A stretch of 64,000 bases of DNA from Hydractinia symbiolongicarpus (taxonomy: Eukaryota; Cnidaria; Hydrozoa; Anthoathecata; Hydractiniidae). The translations under genes were made by a program, and so were the position numbers. The DNA lies in assembly GCF_029227915.1 (NCBI RefSeq), contig NC_079876.1, positions 4,156,001-4,220,000 on the forward strand, given 5' to 3'. The notes beneath the pieces were generated by a model, which searched no databases, was not told where the DNA came from, and was given only the letters and a program-made list of their open reading frames with translations. Below, piece by piece: positions 49,665 to 62,264 of the stretch; positions within the stretch are counted from its first letter, which is position 1; each line of letters starts with the position of its first letter.

Positions 49665-51076
49665 CTGAGTTCCGGCAATCATGTCAAATTAAGAAGAATG
49701 TTATTTCTTGTAGTCCAATTGTCTCACTTATAACATTTATAAAGTCACAGTCCAAAATCAGTTCAATTAAGTCCCACAGTCAATCGTTTCACTGCTAAAA
49801 CCGATGCAACCTAGTAATATTGGAAAAATATCGCTAAATACATGTTGGTACGAGTATGTGACGCAACCGTTGTAACTGAAGCAGATTGATATCGTTAGAA
49901 AGTCAATGAAATGTAGTTTTTGAAACTGTCGCTATTTCTTCAGCGCGCGATAACGGCTAGGACTGGTCCCACAGTAAAAAATAAATTATTTATCTAATTT
50001 TTTAAATGAAGCGCTACCACAGCGACCAGTGTAATCGCTGAGTTCCGGCAATCATGTCAAATTAAGAAGAATGTTATTTCTTGTAGTCCAATTGTCTCAC
50101 TTATAACATTTATAAAGTCACAGTCCAAAATCAGTTCAATTAAGTCCCACAGTCAATCGTTTCACTGCTAAAACCGATGCAACCTAGTAATATTGGAAAA
50201 ATATCGCTAAATACATGTTGGTACGAGTATGTGACGCAACCGTTGTAACTGAAGCAGATTGATATCGTTAGAAAGTCAATGAAATGTAGTTTTTGAAACT
50301 GTCGCTATTTCTTCAGCGCGCAATAACGGCTAGGACTGGTCCCACAGTAAAAAATGAATTATTTATCTAAATTTTTAAATGAAGCGCTACCACAGCGACC
50401 AGTGTAATCGCTGAGTTCCGGCAATCATGTCAAATTAAGAAGAATGTTATTTCTTGTAGTCCAATTGTCTCACTTATAACATTTATAAAGTCACAGTCCA
50501 AAATCAGTTCAATTAAGTCCCACAGTCAATCGTTTCACTGCTAAAACCGATGCAACCTAGTAATATTGGAAAAATATCGCTAAATACATGTTGGTACGAG
50601 TATGTGACGCAACCGTTGTAACTGAAGCAGATTGATATCGTTAGAAAGTCAATGAAATGTAGTTTTTGAAACTGTCGCTATTTCTTCAGCGCGCAATAAC
50701 GGCTAGGACTGGTCCCACAGTAAAAAATGAATTATTTATCTAAATTTTTAAATGAAGCGCTACCACAGCGACCAGTGTAATCGCTGAGTTCCGGCAATCA
50801 TGTCAAATTAAGAAGAATGTTATTTCTTGTAGTCCAATTGTCTCACTTATAACATTTATAAAGTCACAGTCCAAAATCAGTTCAATTAAGTCCCACAGTC
50901 AATCGTTTCACTGCTAAAACCGATGCAACCTAGTAATATTGGAAAAATATCGCTAAATACATGTTGGTACGAGTATGTGACGCAACCGTTGTAACTGAAG
51001 CAGATTGATATCGTTAGAAAGTCAATGAAATGTAGTTTTTGAAACTGTCGCTATCTCTTCAGCGCGCGATAACGGC
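49585..51076 (+). repeat. Run of four nearly identical monomers (373 bp period)
   Basis: Monomers start at 49585, 49958, 50331 and 50704, each exactly 373 bp. All carry TAGGACTGGTCCC, CTTGTAGTCC, CTGCTAAAACCGATG, AATATTGG, GAGTATGTGACGC and GAAGCAGATTG. They fall in two pairs: the first two read AATAAATTATTTATCTAATT and the last two ATGAATTATTTATC. The two pairs also differ at CGCGATAACGG/CGCAATAACGG. This is the most homogeneous stretch of simple monomer-by-monomer amplification in the window. Confidence 0.94.
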
Positions 51077-53145
51077 TAGGATTGGTCCCACAGTAAAAAT
51101 GACTTAACTATCTAAATTTTTAGATGAAGTGCTACCACAGCGCCCAGTGTAATCGCTGAGTTCCGGCAATCATGTCAAATTAAGAAGAATGTTATTTCTT
51201 GGAGTCCAATTGTCTCATTTATCACATTTATCAAGTCACAGCCCAATATCAGTTCAATTAAGTCCCACAGTCAATCGTTTCACTGTTAAAAGCGATACAA
51301 CCTAGTATTACCGGAAAGATATCACGAAATACATTTTGGTAAGAATATGTGACTCAGCTGTTGTAACTCAAACGGATTGATACTGTTAGAAAGTCAATGA
51401 AATGTACTTTTTGAAACTGTCGCTATTTTTTCAGAGCGGGATAACGACTAGGATTGGTCCCACAGTAAGAAATGACTTACTTATCTAAATTCTTAAATGA
51501 AGCGCTACCACAGCGCCCAGTGTAATCGCAGAGTTCCGGCAATCATGCCAAATTAAAAAGAATGTTATTTCTTGGAGTCCAATTGTCTCACTTATAACAT
51601 TTATAAGGTCACAGTCAAAAATCAGTTCAATTTAATCCCACAGTTAATCATTTCACTGTTAAAAGCGATGCAACCTATTAATATGAGAAAATTATCGCTA
51701 AATACATGTTGGTACAAATATATGACTCATCCGTTGTAACTCAAACGGATTGATGCTGTTAGAAAGTCAATGAAATGTAGTTTTTGAACCTGTCTCTATT
51801 TCTTCAGCGCGGGATAACGGCTAGGATTGGTCCCACAGTAAAAAATGACTTATTTATCTAAATTTTTATATGAAGTGCTACCACAGCGACCAGTGTAATC
51901 GCTGAGTTCCGGCAATCATGTCAAATTAAGAAGAATGTTATTTCTTGTAGTCCAATTGTCTCACTTATAACATTTATAAAGTCACAGTCCAAAATCAGTT
52001 CAATTAAGTCCCACAGTCAATCGGTTCACTGTTAAAAGCGATACAACCTAGTATTACCGGAAAGATATCACGAAATACATTTTGGTAAGAATATGTGACT
52101 CAGCTGTTGTAACTCAAACGGATTGATACTGTTAGAAAGTCAATGAAATGTACTTTTTGAAACTGTCGCTATTTTTTCAGAGCGGGATAACGACTAGGAT
52201 TGGTCCCACAGTAAGAAATGACTTATTTATCTAAATTCTTAAATGAAGCGCTACCACAACGCCCAGTGTAATCGCAGAGTTCCGGCAATCATGTCAAATT
52301 AAAAAGAATGTTATTTCTTGGAGTCCAATTGTCTCACTTATAACATTTATAAGGTCACAGTCAAAAATCAGTTCAATTTAATCCCACAGTTAATCATTTC
52401 ACTGTTAAAAGCGATGCAACCTATTAATATGAGAAAATTATCGCTAAATACATGTTGGTACGAATATATTACTCATCTGTTGTAACTCAAACGGATTGAT
52501 GTTGTTAGAAAGTCAATGAAATGTAGTTTTTGAAACTGTCTCTATTTCTTCAGCGCGGGATAACGGCTAGGATTGGTCCCACAGTAAAAAATGACTTATT
52601 TATCTAAATTTTTAAATGAAGCGCTACCACAGCGACCAGTGTAATCGCTGAGTTCCGGCAATCATGTCAAATTAAGAAGAATGTTATTTCTTGTAGTCCA
52701 ATTGTCTCACTTATAACATTTATAAAGTCACAGTCCAAAATCAGTTCAATTAAGTCCCACAGTCAATCGTTTCACTGCTAAAAGCGATGCAACCTAGCAA
52801 TATTGGAAAAATATGGCTAAATACATTTTGGTACGAGTATGTGACGCAACCGTTGTAACTGAAGCAGATTGATATCGTTAGAAAGTCAATGAAATGTAGT
52901 TTTTGAAACTGTCGCTATTTCTTTAGAGCGGGATAACGGCTAGGATTGGTCCCACAGTAAGAAATGACTTATTTATCTAAATTCTTAAATGAAGCGCTAC
53001 CACAGCGCTCAGTGTAATCGCTGAGTTCCGGCAATCATGTCAAATTAAAAAGAATGTTATTTCTTGGAGTCCAATTGTCTCACTTATAACATTTATAAGG
53101 TCACAGTCAAAAATCAGTTCAATTTAATCCCACAGTTAATCATTT
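50140..53145 (+). repeat. Nine-monomer duplication, copy 1 (3356 bp offset)
   Basis: Monomers start at 50331, 50704, 51077, 51449, 51822, 52195, 52568 and 52941, and each matches the monomer 3356 bp downstream. Shared rare variants are TTAACTATC with TTTTTAGATGAAGTGC; GTGACTCAGCTGTTG with ATTTTTTCAGAGCGGG; TAATCGCAGAGTTCC; and CACAACGCCCAGTG. I noticed about ten single differences over 3 kb. Near 52815/56171 ATGGCTAAATACATTTTGG faces ATGACTAAATACATGTTGG. Confidence 0.92.
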
Positions 53146-56100
53146 CACTGTTAAAAGCGATGCAACCTATTAATATGAGAAAATTATCGCTAAATACATG
53201 TTGGTACGAATATATGACTCATCCGTTGTAACTCAAACGGATTGATGCTGTTAGAAAGTCAATGAAATGTAGTTTTTGAAACTGTCACTATTTCTTCAGC
53301 GCGGGATAACGGCTAGGATTGGTCCCACAGTAAAAAATGACTTATTTATCTAAATTTTTAAATGAAGCGCTACCACAGCGACCAGTGTAATCGCTGAGTT
53401 CCGGCAATCATGTCAAATTAAGAAGAATGTTATTTCTTGTAGTCCAATTGTCTCAGTTATAACATTTATAAAGTCACAGTCCATAATCAGTTCAATTAAG
53501 TCCCACAGTCAATCGTTTCACTGCTAAAACCGATGCAACCTAGTAATATTGGAAAAATATCGCTAAATACATGTTGGTACGAGTATGTGACGCAACCGTT
53601 GTAACTGAAGCAGATTGATATCGTTAGAAAGTCAATGAAATGTAGTTTTTGAAACTGTCGCTATTTCTTCAGCGCGCGATAACGGCTAGGACTGGTCCCA
53701 CAGTAAAAAATGAATTATTTATCTAAATTTTTAAATGAAGCGCTACCACAGCGACCAGTGTAATCGCTGAGTTCCGGCAATCATGTCAAATTAAGAAGAA
53801 TGTTATTTCTTGTAGTCCAATTGTCTCACTTATAACATTTATAAAGTCACAGTCCAAAATCAGTTCAATTAAGTCCCACAGTCAATCGTTTCACTGCTAA
53901 AACCGATGCAACCTAGTAATATTGGAAAAATATCGCTAAATACATGTTGGTACGAGTATGTGACGCAACCGTTGTAACTGAAGCAGATTGATATCGTTAG
54001 AAAGTCAATGAAATGTAGTTTTTGAAACTGTCGCTATTTCTTCAGCGCGCAATAACGGCTAGGACTGGTCCCACAGTAAAAAATGAATTATTTATCTAAA
54101 TTTTTAAATGAAGCGCTACCACAGCGACCAGTGTAATCGCTGAGTTCCGGCAATCATGTCAAATTAAGAAGAATGTTATTTCTTGTAGTCCAATTGTCTC
54201 ACTTATAACATTTATAAAGTCACAGTCCAAAATCAGTTCAATTAAGTCCCACAGTCAATCGTTTCACTGCTAAAACCGATGCAACCTAGTAATATTGGAA
54301 AAATATCGCTAAATACATATTGGTACGAGTATGTGACGCAACCGTTGTAACTGAAGCAGATTGATATCGTTAGAAAGTCAATGAAATGTAGTTTTTGAAA
54401 CTGTCGCTATCTCTTCAGCGCGCGATAACGGCTAGGATTGGTCCCACAGTAAAAATGACTTAACTATCTAAATTTTTAGATGAAGTGCTACCACAGCGCC
54501 CAATGTAATCGCTGAGTTCCGGCAATCATGTCAAATTAAGAAGAATGTTATTTCTTGGAGTCCAATTGTCTCATTTATCACATTTATCAAGTCACAGCCC
54601 AATATCAGTTCAATTAAGTCCCACAGTCAATCGTTTCACTGTTAAAAGCGATACAACCTAGTATTACCGGAAAGATATCACGAAATACATTTTGGTAAAA
54701 ATATGTGACTCAGCTGTTGTAACTCAAACGGATTGATACTGTTAGAAAGTCAATGAAATGTACTTTTTGAAACTGTCGCTATTTTTTCAGAGCGGGATAA
54801 CGACTAGGATTGGTCCCACAGTAAGAAATGACTTATTTATCTAAATTCTTAAATGAAGCGCTACCACAGCGCCCAGTGTAATCGCAGAATTCCGGCAATC
54901 ATGCCAAATTAAAAAGAATGTTATTTCTTGGAGTCCAATTGTCTCACTTATAACATTTATAAGGTCACAGTCAAAAATCAGTTCAATTTAATCCCACAGT
55001 TAATCATTTCACTGTTAAAAGCGATGCAACCTATTAATATGAGAAAATTATCGCTAAATACATGTTGGTACAAATATATGACTCATCCGTTGTAACTCAA
55101 ACGGATTGATGCTGTTAGAAAGTCAATGAAATGTAGTTTTTGAACCTGTCTCTATTTCTTCAGCGCGGGATAACGGCTAGGATTGGTCCCACAGTAAAAA
55201 ATGACTTATTTATCTAAATTTTTATATGAAGTGCTACCACAGCGACCAGTGTAATCGCTGAGTTCCGGCAATCATGTCAAATTAAGAAGAATGTTATTTC
55301 TTGTAGTCCAATTGTCTCACTTATAACATTTATAAAGTCACAGTTCAAAATCAGTTCAATTAAGTCCCACAGTCAATCGGTTCACTGTTAAAAGCGATAC
55401 AACCTAGTATTACCGGAAAGATATCACGAAATACATTTTGGTAAGAATATGTGACTCAGCTGTTGTAACTCAAACGGATTGATACTGTTAGAAAGTCAAT
55501 GAAATGTACTTTTTGAAACTGTCGCTATTTTTTCAGAGCGGGATAACGACTAGGATTGGTCCCACAGTAAGAAATGACTTATTTATCTAAATTCTTAAAT
55601 GAAGCGCTACCACAACGCCCAGTGTAATCGCAGAGTTCCGGCAATCATGTCAAATTAAAAAGAATGTTATTTCTTGGAGTCCAATTGTCTCACTTATAAC
55701 ATTTATAAGGTCACAGTCAAAAATCAGTTCAATTTAATCCCACAGTTAATCATTTCACTGTTAAAAGCGATGCAACCTATTAATATGAGAAAATTATCGC
55801 TAAATACATGTTGGTACGAATATATTACTCATCCGTTGTAACTCAAACGGATTGATGTTGTTAGAAAGTCAATGAAATGTAGTTTTTGAAACTGTCTCTA
55901 TTTCTTCAGCGCGGGATAACGGCTAGGATTGGTCCCACAGTAAAAAATGACTTATTTATCTAAATTTTTAAATGAAGCGCTACCACAGCGACCAGTGTAA
56001 TCGCTGAGTTCCGGCAATCATGTCAAATTAAGAAGAATGTTATTTCTTGTAGTCCAATTGTCTCACTTATAACATTTATAAAGTCACAGTCCAAAATCAG

Positions 56101-56490
56101 TTCAATTAAGTCCCACAGTCAATCGTTTCACTGCTAAAAGCGATGCAACCTAGCAATATTGGAAAAATATGACTAAATACATGTTGGTACGAGTATGTGA
56201 CGCAACCGTTGTAACTGAAGCAGATTGATATCGTTAGAAAGTCAATGAAATGTAGTTTTTGAAACTGTCGCTATTTCTTTAGAGCGGGATAACGGCTAGG
56301 ATTTGTCCCACAGTAAGAAATGACTTATTTATCTAAATTCTTAAATGAAGCGCTACCACAGCGCTCAGTGTAATCGCTGAGTTCCGGCAATCATGTCAAA
56401 TTAAAAAGAATGTTATTTCTTGGAGTCCAATTGTCTCACTTATAACATTTATAAGGTCACAGTCAAAAATCAGTTCAATTTAATCCCACA
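53146..56490 (+). repeat. Nine-monomer duplication, copy 2, with shortened start
   Basis: Monomers start at 53314, 53687, 54060, 54433, 54805, 55178, 55551, 55924 and 56297. From about 53490 to 56490 it matches copy 1 at 3356 bp. Its first part (53146-53490, with TCTCAGTTATAAC and GTCCATAATCAG) instead matches about 49040-49390 at 4102 bp, eleven monomers away. The simplest account is that an eleven-monomer unit was duplicated, and this copy has two of the near-identical TAGGACTGG monomers where the left copy has four. Confidence 0.9.
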
Positions 56491-59400
56491 GTCAATCATT
56501 TCACTGTTAAAAGCGATGCAACCTATTAATATGAGAAAATTATCGCTAAATACATGTTGGTACGAATATATTACTCATCCGTTGTAACTCAAACGGATTG
56601 ATGTTGTTAGAAAGTCAATGAAATGTAGTTTTTGAAACTGTCTCTATTTCTTCAGCGCGGGATAACGGCTAGGATTGGTCCCACAGTAAAAAATGACTTA
56701 TTTATCTAAATTTTTAAATGAAGCGCTACCACAGCGACCAGTGTAATCGCTGAGTTCCGGCAATCATGTCAAATTAAAAAGAATGTTATTTCTTGGAGTC
56801 CAATTGTCTCACTTATAACATTTATAAGGTCACAGTCAAAAATCAGTTCAATTTAATCCCACAGTTAATCATTTCACTGTTAAAAGCGATGCAACCTATT
56901 AATATGAGAAAATTATCGCTAAATACATGTTGGTACGAATATATTACTCATCCGTTGTAACTCAAACGGATTGATGTTGTTAGAAAGTCAATGAAATGTA
57001 GTTTTTGAAACTGTCTCTATTTCTTCAGCGCGGGATAACGGCTAGGATTGGTCCCACAGTAAAAAATGACTTATTTATCTAAATTTTTAAATGAAGCGCT
57101 ACCACAGCGACCAGTGTAATCGCTGAGTTCCGGCAATCATGTCAAATTAAGAAGAATGTTATTTCTTGTAGTCCAATTGTCTCACTTATAACATTTATAA
57201 AGTCACAGTCCAAAATCAGTTCAATTAAGTCCCACAGTCAATCGTTTCACTGCTAAAAGCGATGCAACCTAGCAATATTGGAAAAATATGGCTAAATACA
57301 TGTTGGTACGAGTATGTGACGCAACCGTTGTAACTGAAGCAGATTGATATCGTTAGAAAGTCAATGAAATGTAGTTTTTGAAACTGTCGCTATTTCTTTA
57401 GAGCGGGATAACGGCTAGGATTGGTCCCACAGTAAGAAATGACTTATTTATCTAAATTCTTAAATGAAGCGCTACCACAGCGCTCAGTGTAATCGCTGAG
57501 TTCCGGCAATCATGTCAAATTAAAAAGAATGTTATTTCTTGGAGTCCAATTGTCTCACTTATAACATTTATAAGGTCACAGTCAAAAATCAGTTCAATTT
57601 AATCCCACAGTCAATCATTTCACTGTTAAAAGCGATGCAACCTATTAATATGAGAAAATTATCGCTAAATACATGTTGGTACGAATATATTACTCATCCG
57701 TTGTAACTCAAACGGATTGATGTTGTTAGAAAGTCAATGAAATGTAGTTTTTGAAACTGTCTCTATTTCTTCAGCGCGGGATAACGGCTAGGATTGGTCC
57801 CACAGTAAAAAATGACTTATTTATCTAAATTTTTAAATGAAGCGCTACCACAGCGACCAGTGTAATCGCTGAGTTCCGGCAATCATGTCAAATTAAGAAG
57901 AATGTTATTTCTTGTAGTCCAATTGTCTCACTTATAACATTTATAAAGTCACAGTCCAAAATCAGTTCAATTAAGTCCCACAGTCAATCGTTTCACTGCT
58001 AAGAGCGATGCAACCTAGCAATATTGGAAAAATATGGCTAAATACATGTTGGTACGAGTATGTGACGCAACCGTTGTAACTGAAGCAGATTGATATCGTT
58101 AGAAAGTCAATGAAATGTAGTTTTTGAAACTGTCGCTATTTCTTTAGAGCGGGATAACGGCTAGGATTGGTCCCACAGTAAGAAATGACTTATTTATCTA
58201 AATTCTTAAATGAAGCGCTACCACAGCGCTCAGTGTAATCGCTGAGTTCCGGCAATCATGTCAAATTAAAAAGAATGTTATTTCTTGTAGTCCAATTGTC
58301 TCACTTATAACATTTATAAAGTCACAGTCCAAAATCAGTTCAATTAAGTCCCACAGTCAATCGGTTCACTGTTAAAAGCGATACAACCTAGTATTACCGG
58401 AAAGATATCACGAAATACATTTTGGTAAGAATATGTGACTCAGCTGTTGTAACTCAAACGGATTGATACTGTTAGAAAGTCAATGAAATGTACTTTTTGA
58501 AACTGTCGCTATTTTTTCAGAGCGGGATAACGACTAGGATTGGTCCCACAGTAAGAAATGACTTATTTATCTAAATTCTTAAATGAAGCGCTACCACAAC
58601 GCCCAGTGTAATCGCAGAGTTCCGGCAATCATGTCAAATTAAAAAGAATGTTATTTCTTGGAGTCCAATTGTCTCACTTATAACATTTATAAGGTCACAG
58701 TCAAAAATCAGTTCAATTTAATCCCACAGTTAATCATTTCACTGTTAAAAGCGATGCAACCTATTAATATGAGAAAATTATCGCTAAATACATGTTGGTA
58801 CGAATATATTACTCATCCGTTGTAACTCAAACGGATTGATGTTGTTAGAAAGTCAATGAAATGTAGTTTTTGAAACTGTCTCTATTTCTTCAGCGCGGGA
58901 TAACGGCTAGGATTGGTCCCACAGTAAAAAATGACTTATTTATCTAAATTTTTAAATGAAGCGCTACCACAGCGACCAGTGTAATCGCTGAGTTCCGGCA
59001 ATCATGTCAAATTAAAAAGAATGTTATTTCTTGGAGTCCAATTGTCTCACTTATAACATTTATAAGATCACAGTCAAAAATCAGTTCAATTTAATCCCAC
59101 AGTTAATCATTTCACTGTTAAAAGCGATGCAACCTATTAATATGAGAAAATTATCGCTAAATACATGTTGGTACGAATATATTACTCATCCGTTGTAACT
59201 CAAACGGATTGATGTTGTTAGAAAGTCAATGAAATGTAGTTTTTGAAACTGTCTCTATTTCTTCAGCGCGGGATAACGGCTAGGATTGGTCCCACAGTAA
59301 AAAATGACTTATTTATCTAAATTTTTAAATGAAGCGCTACCACAGCGACCAGTGTAATCGCTGAGTTCCGGCAATCATGTCAAATTAAGAAGAATGTTAT

Positions 59401-62264
59401 TTCTTGTAGTCCAATTGTCTCACTTATAACATTTATAAAGTCACAGTCCAAAATCAGTTCAATTAAGTCCCACAGTCAATCGTTTCACTGCTAAAAGCGA
59501 TGCAACCTAGCAATATTGGAAAAATATGGCTAAATACATGTTGGTACGAGTATGTGACGCAACCGTTGTAACTGAAGCAGATTGATATCGTTAGAAAGTC
59601 AATGAAATGTAGTTTTTGAAACTGTCGCTATTTCTTTAGAGCGGGATAACGGCTAGGATTGGTCCCACAGTAAGAAATGACTTATTTATCTAAATTCTTA
59701 AATGAAGCGCTACCACAGCGCTCAGTGTAATCGCTGAGTTCCGGCAATCATGTCAAATTAAAAAGAATGTTATTTCTTGGAGTCCAATTGTCTCACTTAT
59801 AACATTTATAAGGTCACAGTCAAAAATCAGTTCAATTTAATCCCACAGTCAATCATTTCACTGTTAAAAGCGATGCAACCTAGTATTACCGGAAAGATAT
59901 CACGAAATACATTTTGGTAAGAATATGTGATTCAGCTGTTGTAACTCAAACGGATTGATACTGTTAGAAAGTCAATGAAATGTACTTTTTGAAACTGTCG
60001 CTATTTTTTCAGAGCGGGATAACGACTAGGATTGGTCCCACAGTAAGAAATGACTTATTTATCTAAATTCTTAAATGAAGCGCTACCACAACGCCCAGTG
60101 TAATCGCAGAGTTCCGGCAATCATGTCAAATTAAAAAAAATGTTATTTCTTGGAGTCCAATTGTCTCACTTATAACATATATAAGGTCACAGTCAAAAAT
60201 CAGTTCAATTTAATCCCACAGTTAATCATTTCACTGTTAAAAGCGATGCAACCTATTAATATGAGAAAATTATCGCTAAATACATGTTGGTACGAATATA
60301 TTACTCATCCGTTGTAACTCAAACGGATTGATGTTGTTAGAAAGTCAATGAAATGTAGTTTTTGAAACTGTCTCTATTTCTTCAGCGCGGGATAACGGCT
60401 AGGATTGGTCCCACAGTAAAAAATGACTTATTTATCTAAATTTTTAAATGAAGCGCTACCACAGCGACCAGTGTAATCGCTGAGTTCCGGCAATCATGTC
60501 AAATTAAGAAGAATGTTATTTCTTGTAGTCCAATTGTCTCACTTATAACATTTATAAAGTCACAGTCCAAAATCAGTTCAATTAAGTCCCACAGTCAATC
60601 GTTTCACTGCTAAAAGCGATGCAACCTAGCAATATTGGAAAAATATGGCTAAATACATGTTGGTACGAGTATGTGACGCAACCGTTGTAACTGAAGCAGA
60701 TTGATATCGTTAGAAAGTCAATGAAATGTAGTTTTTGAAACTTTTGCTATTTCTTTAGAGCGGGATAACGGCTAGGATTGGTCCCACAGTAAGAAATGAC
60801 TTATTTATCTAAATTCTTAAATGAAGCGCTACCACAGCGCTCAGTGTAATCGCTGAGTTCCGGCAATCATGTCAAATTAAAAAGAATGTTATTTCTTGGA
60901 GTCCAATTGTCTCACTTATAACATTTATAAGGTCACAGTCAAAAATCAGTTCAATTTAATCCCACAGTCAATCATTTCACTGTTAAAAGCGATGCAACCT
61001 ATTAATATGAGAAAATTATCGCTAAATACATGTTGGTACGAATATATGACACATCCGTTGTAACTCAAACGGATTGATGCTGTTAGAAAGTCAATGAAAT
61101 GTAGTTTTTGAAACTGTCTCTATTTCTTCAGCGCGGGATAACGGCTAGGATTGGTCCCACAGTAAAAAATGACTTATTTATCTAAATTTTTAAATGAAGC
61201 GCTACCACAGCGACCAGTGTAATCGCTGAGTTCCGGCAATCATGTCAAATTAAGAAGAATGTTATTTCTTGTAGTCCAATTGTCTCACTTATAACATTTA
61301 TAAAGTCACAGTCCAAAATCAGTTCAATTAAGTCCCACAGTCAATCGTTTCACTGCTAAAAGCGATGCAACCTAGCAATATTGGAAAAATATGGCTAAAT
61401 ACATGTTGGTACGAGTATGTGACGCAACCGTTGTAACTGAAGCAGATTGATATCGTTAGAAAGTCAATGAAATGTAGTTTTTGAAACTGTCGCTATTTCT
61501 TTAGAGCGGGATAACGGCTAGGATTGGTCCCACAGTAAGAAATGACTTAACTATCTAAATTCTTAAATGAAGCGCTACCACAGCGCTCAGTGTAATCGCT
61601 GAGTTCCGGCAATCATGTCAAATTAAAAAGAATGTTATTTCTTGGAGTCCAATTGGCTCACTTATAACATTTATAAGGTCACAGTCAAAAATCAGTTCAA
61701 TTTAATCCCACAGTCAATCATTTCGCTGTTAAAAGCGATGCAACCTATTAATATGAGAAAATTATCGCTAAATACATGTTGGTACGAATATATGACTCAT
61801 CCGTTGTAACTCAAACGGATTGATGCTGTTAGAAAGTCAATGAAATGTAGTTTTTGAAACTGTCTCTATATCTTCAGCGCGGGATAACGGCTAGGATTGG
61901 TCCCACAGTAAAAAATGACTTATTTATCTAAATTTTTAAATGAAGCGCTACCACAGCGACCAGTGTAATCGCTGAGTTCCTGCAATCATGTCAAATTAAG
62001 AAGAATGTTATTTCTTGTAGTCCAATTGTCTCACTTATAACATTTATAAAGTCACAGTCCAAAATCAGTTCAATTAAGTCCCACAGTCAATCGTTTCACT
62101 GTTAAAAGCGATGCAACCTATTAATATTGGAAAAATATCGCTAAATACATGTTGGTACGAGTATGTGACGCAACCGTTGTAACTGAAGCGGATTGATACC
62201 GTTAGAAAGTCAATGAAATGTAGCTTTTGAAACTGTCGCTATTTCTTCAGCGCGCGATAACGGC
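56491..62264 (+). repeat. Satellite block: short two- and three-monomer alternations
   Basis: Monomers start at 56670, 57043, 57416, 57789, 58162, 58535, 58908, 59281, 59654, 60027, 60400, 60773, 61146, 61519 and 61892. Two main types alternate: one with GCGCTCAGTG, AATTCTTAAATG and GAGAAAATTATCGC (57416, 60773, 61519), and one with GCGACCAGTG, CTTGTAGTCC, CTGCTAAAAGCG and CCTAGCAATATTGG (57043, 57789, 59281, 60400, 61146). Monomers 56670 and 58908 are hybrids, with the head of the second type and the body of the first. 58162 and 59654 end as the GACTCAGCTGTTG type, followed by 58535 and 60027, which match 52195 and 55551. No gene is present. Confidence 0.9.
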
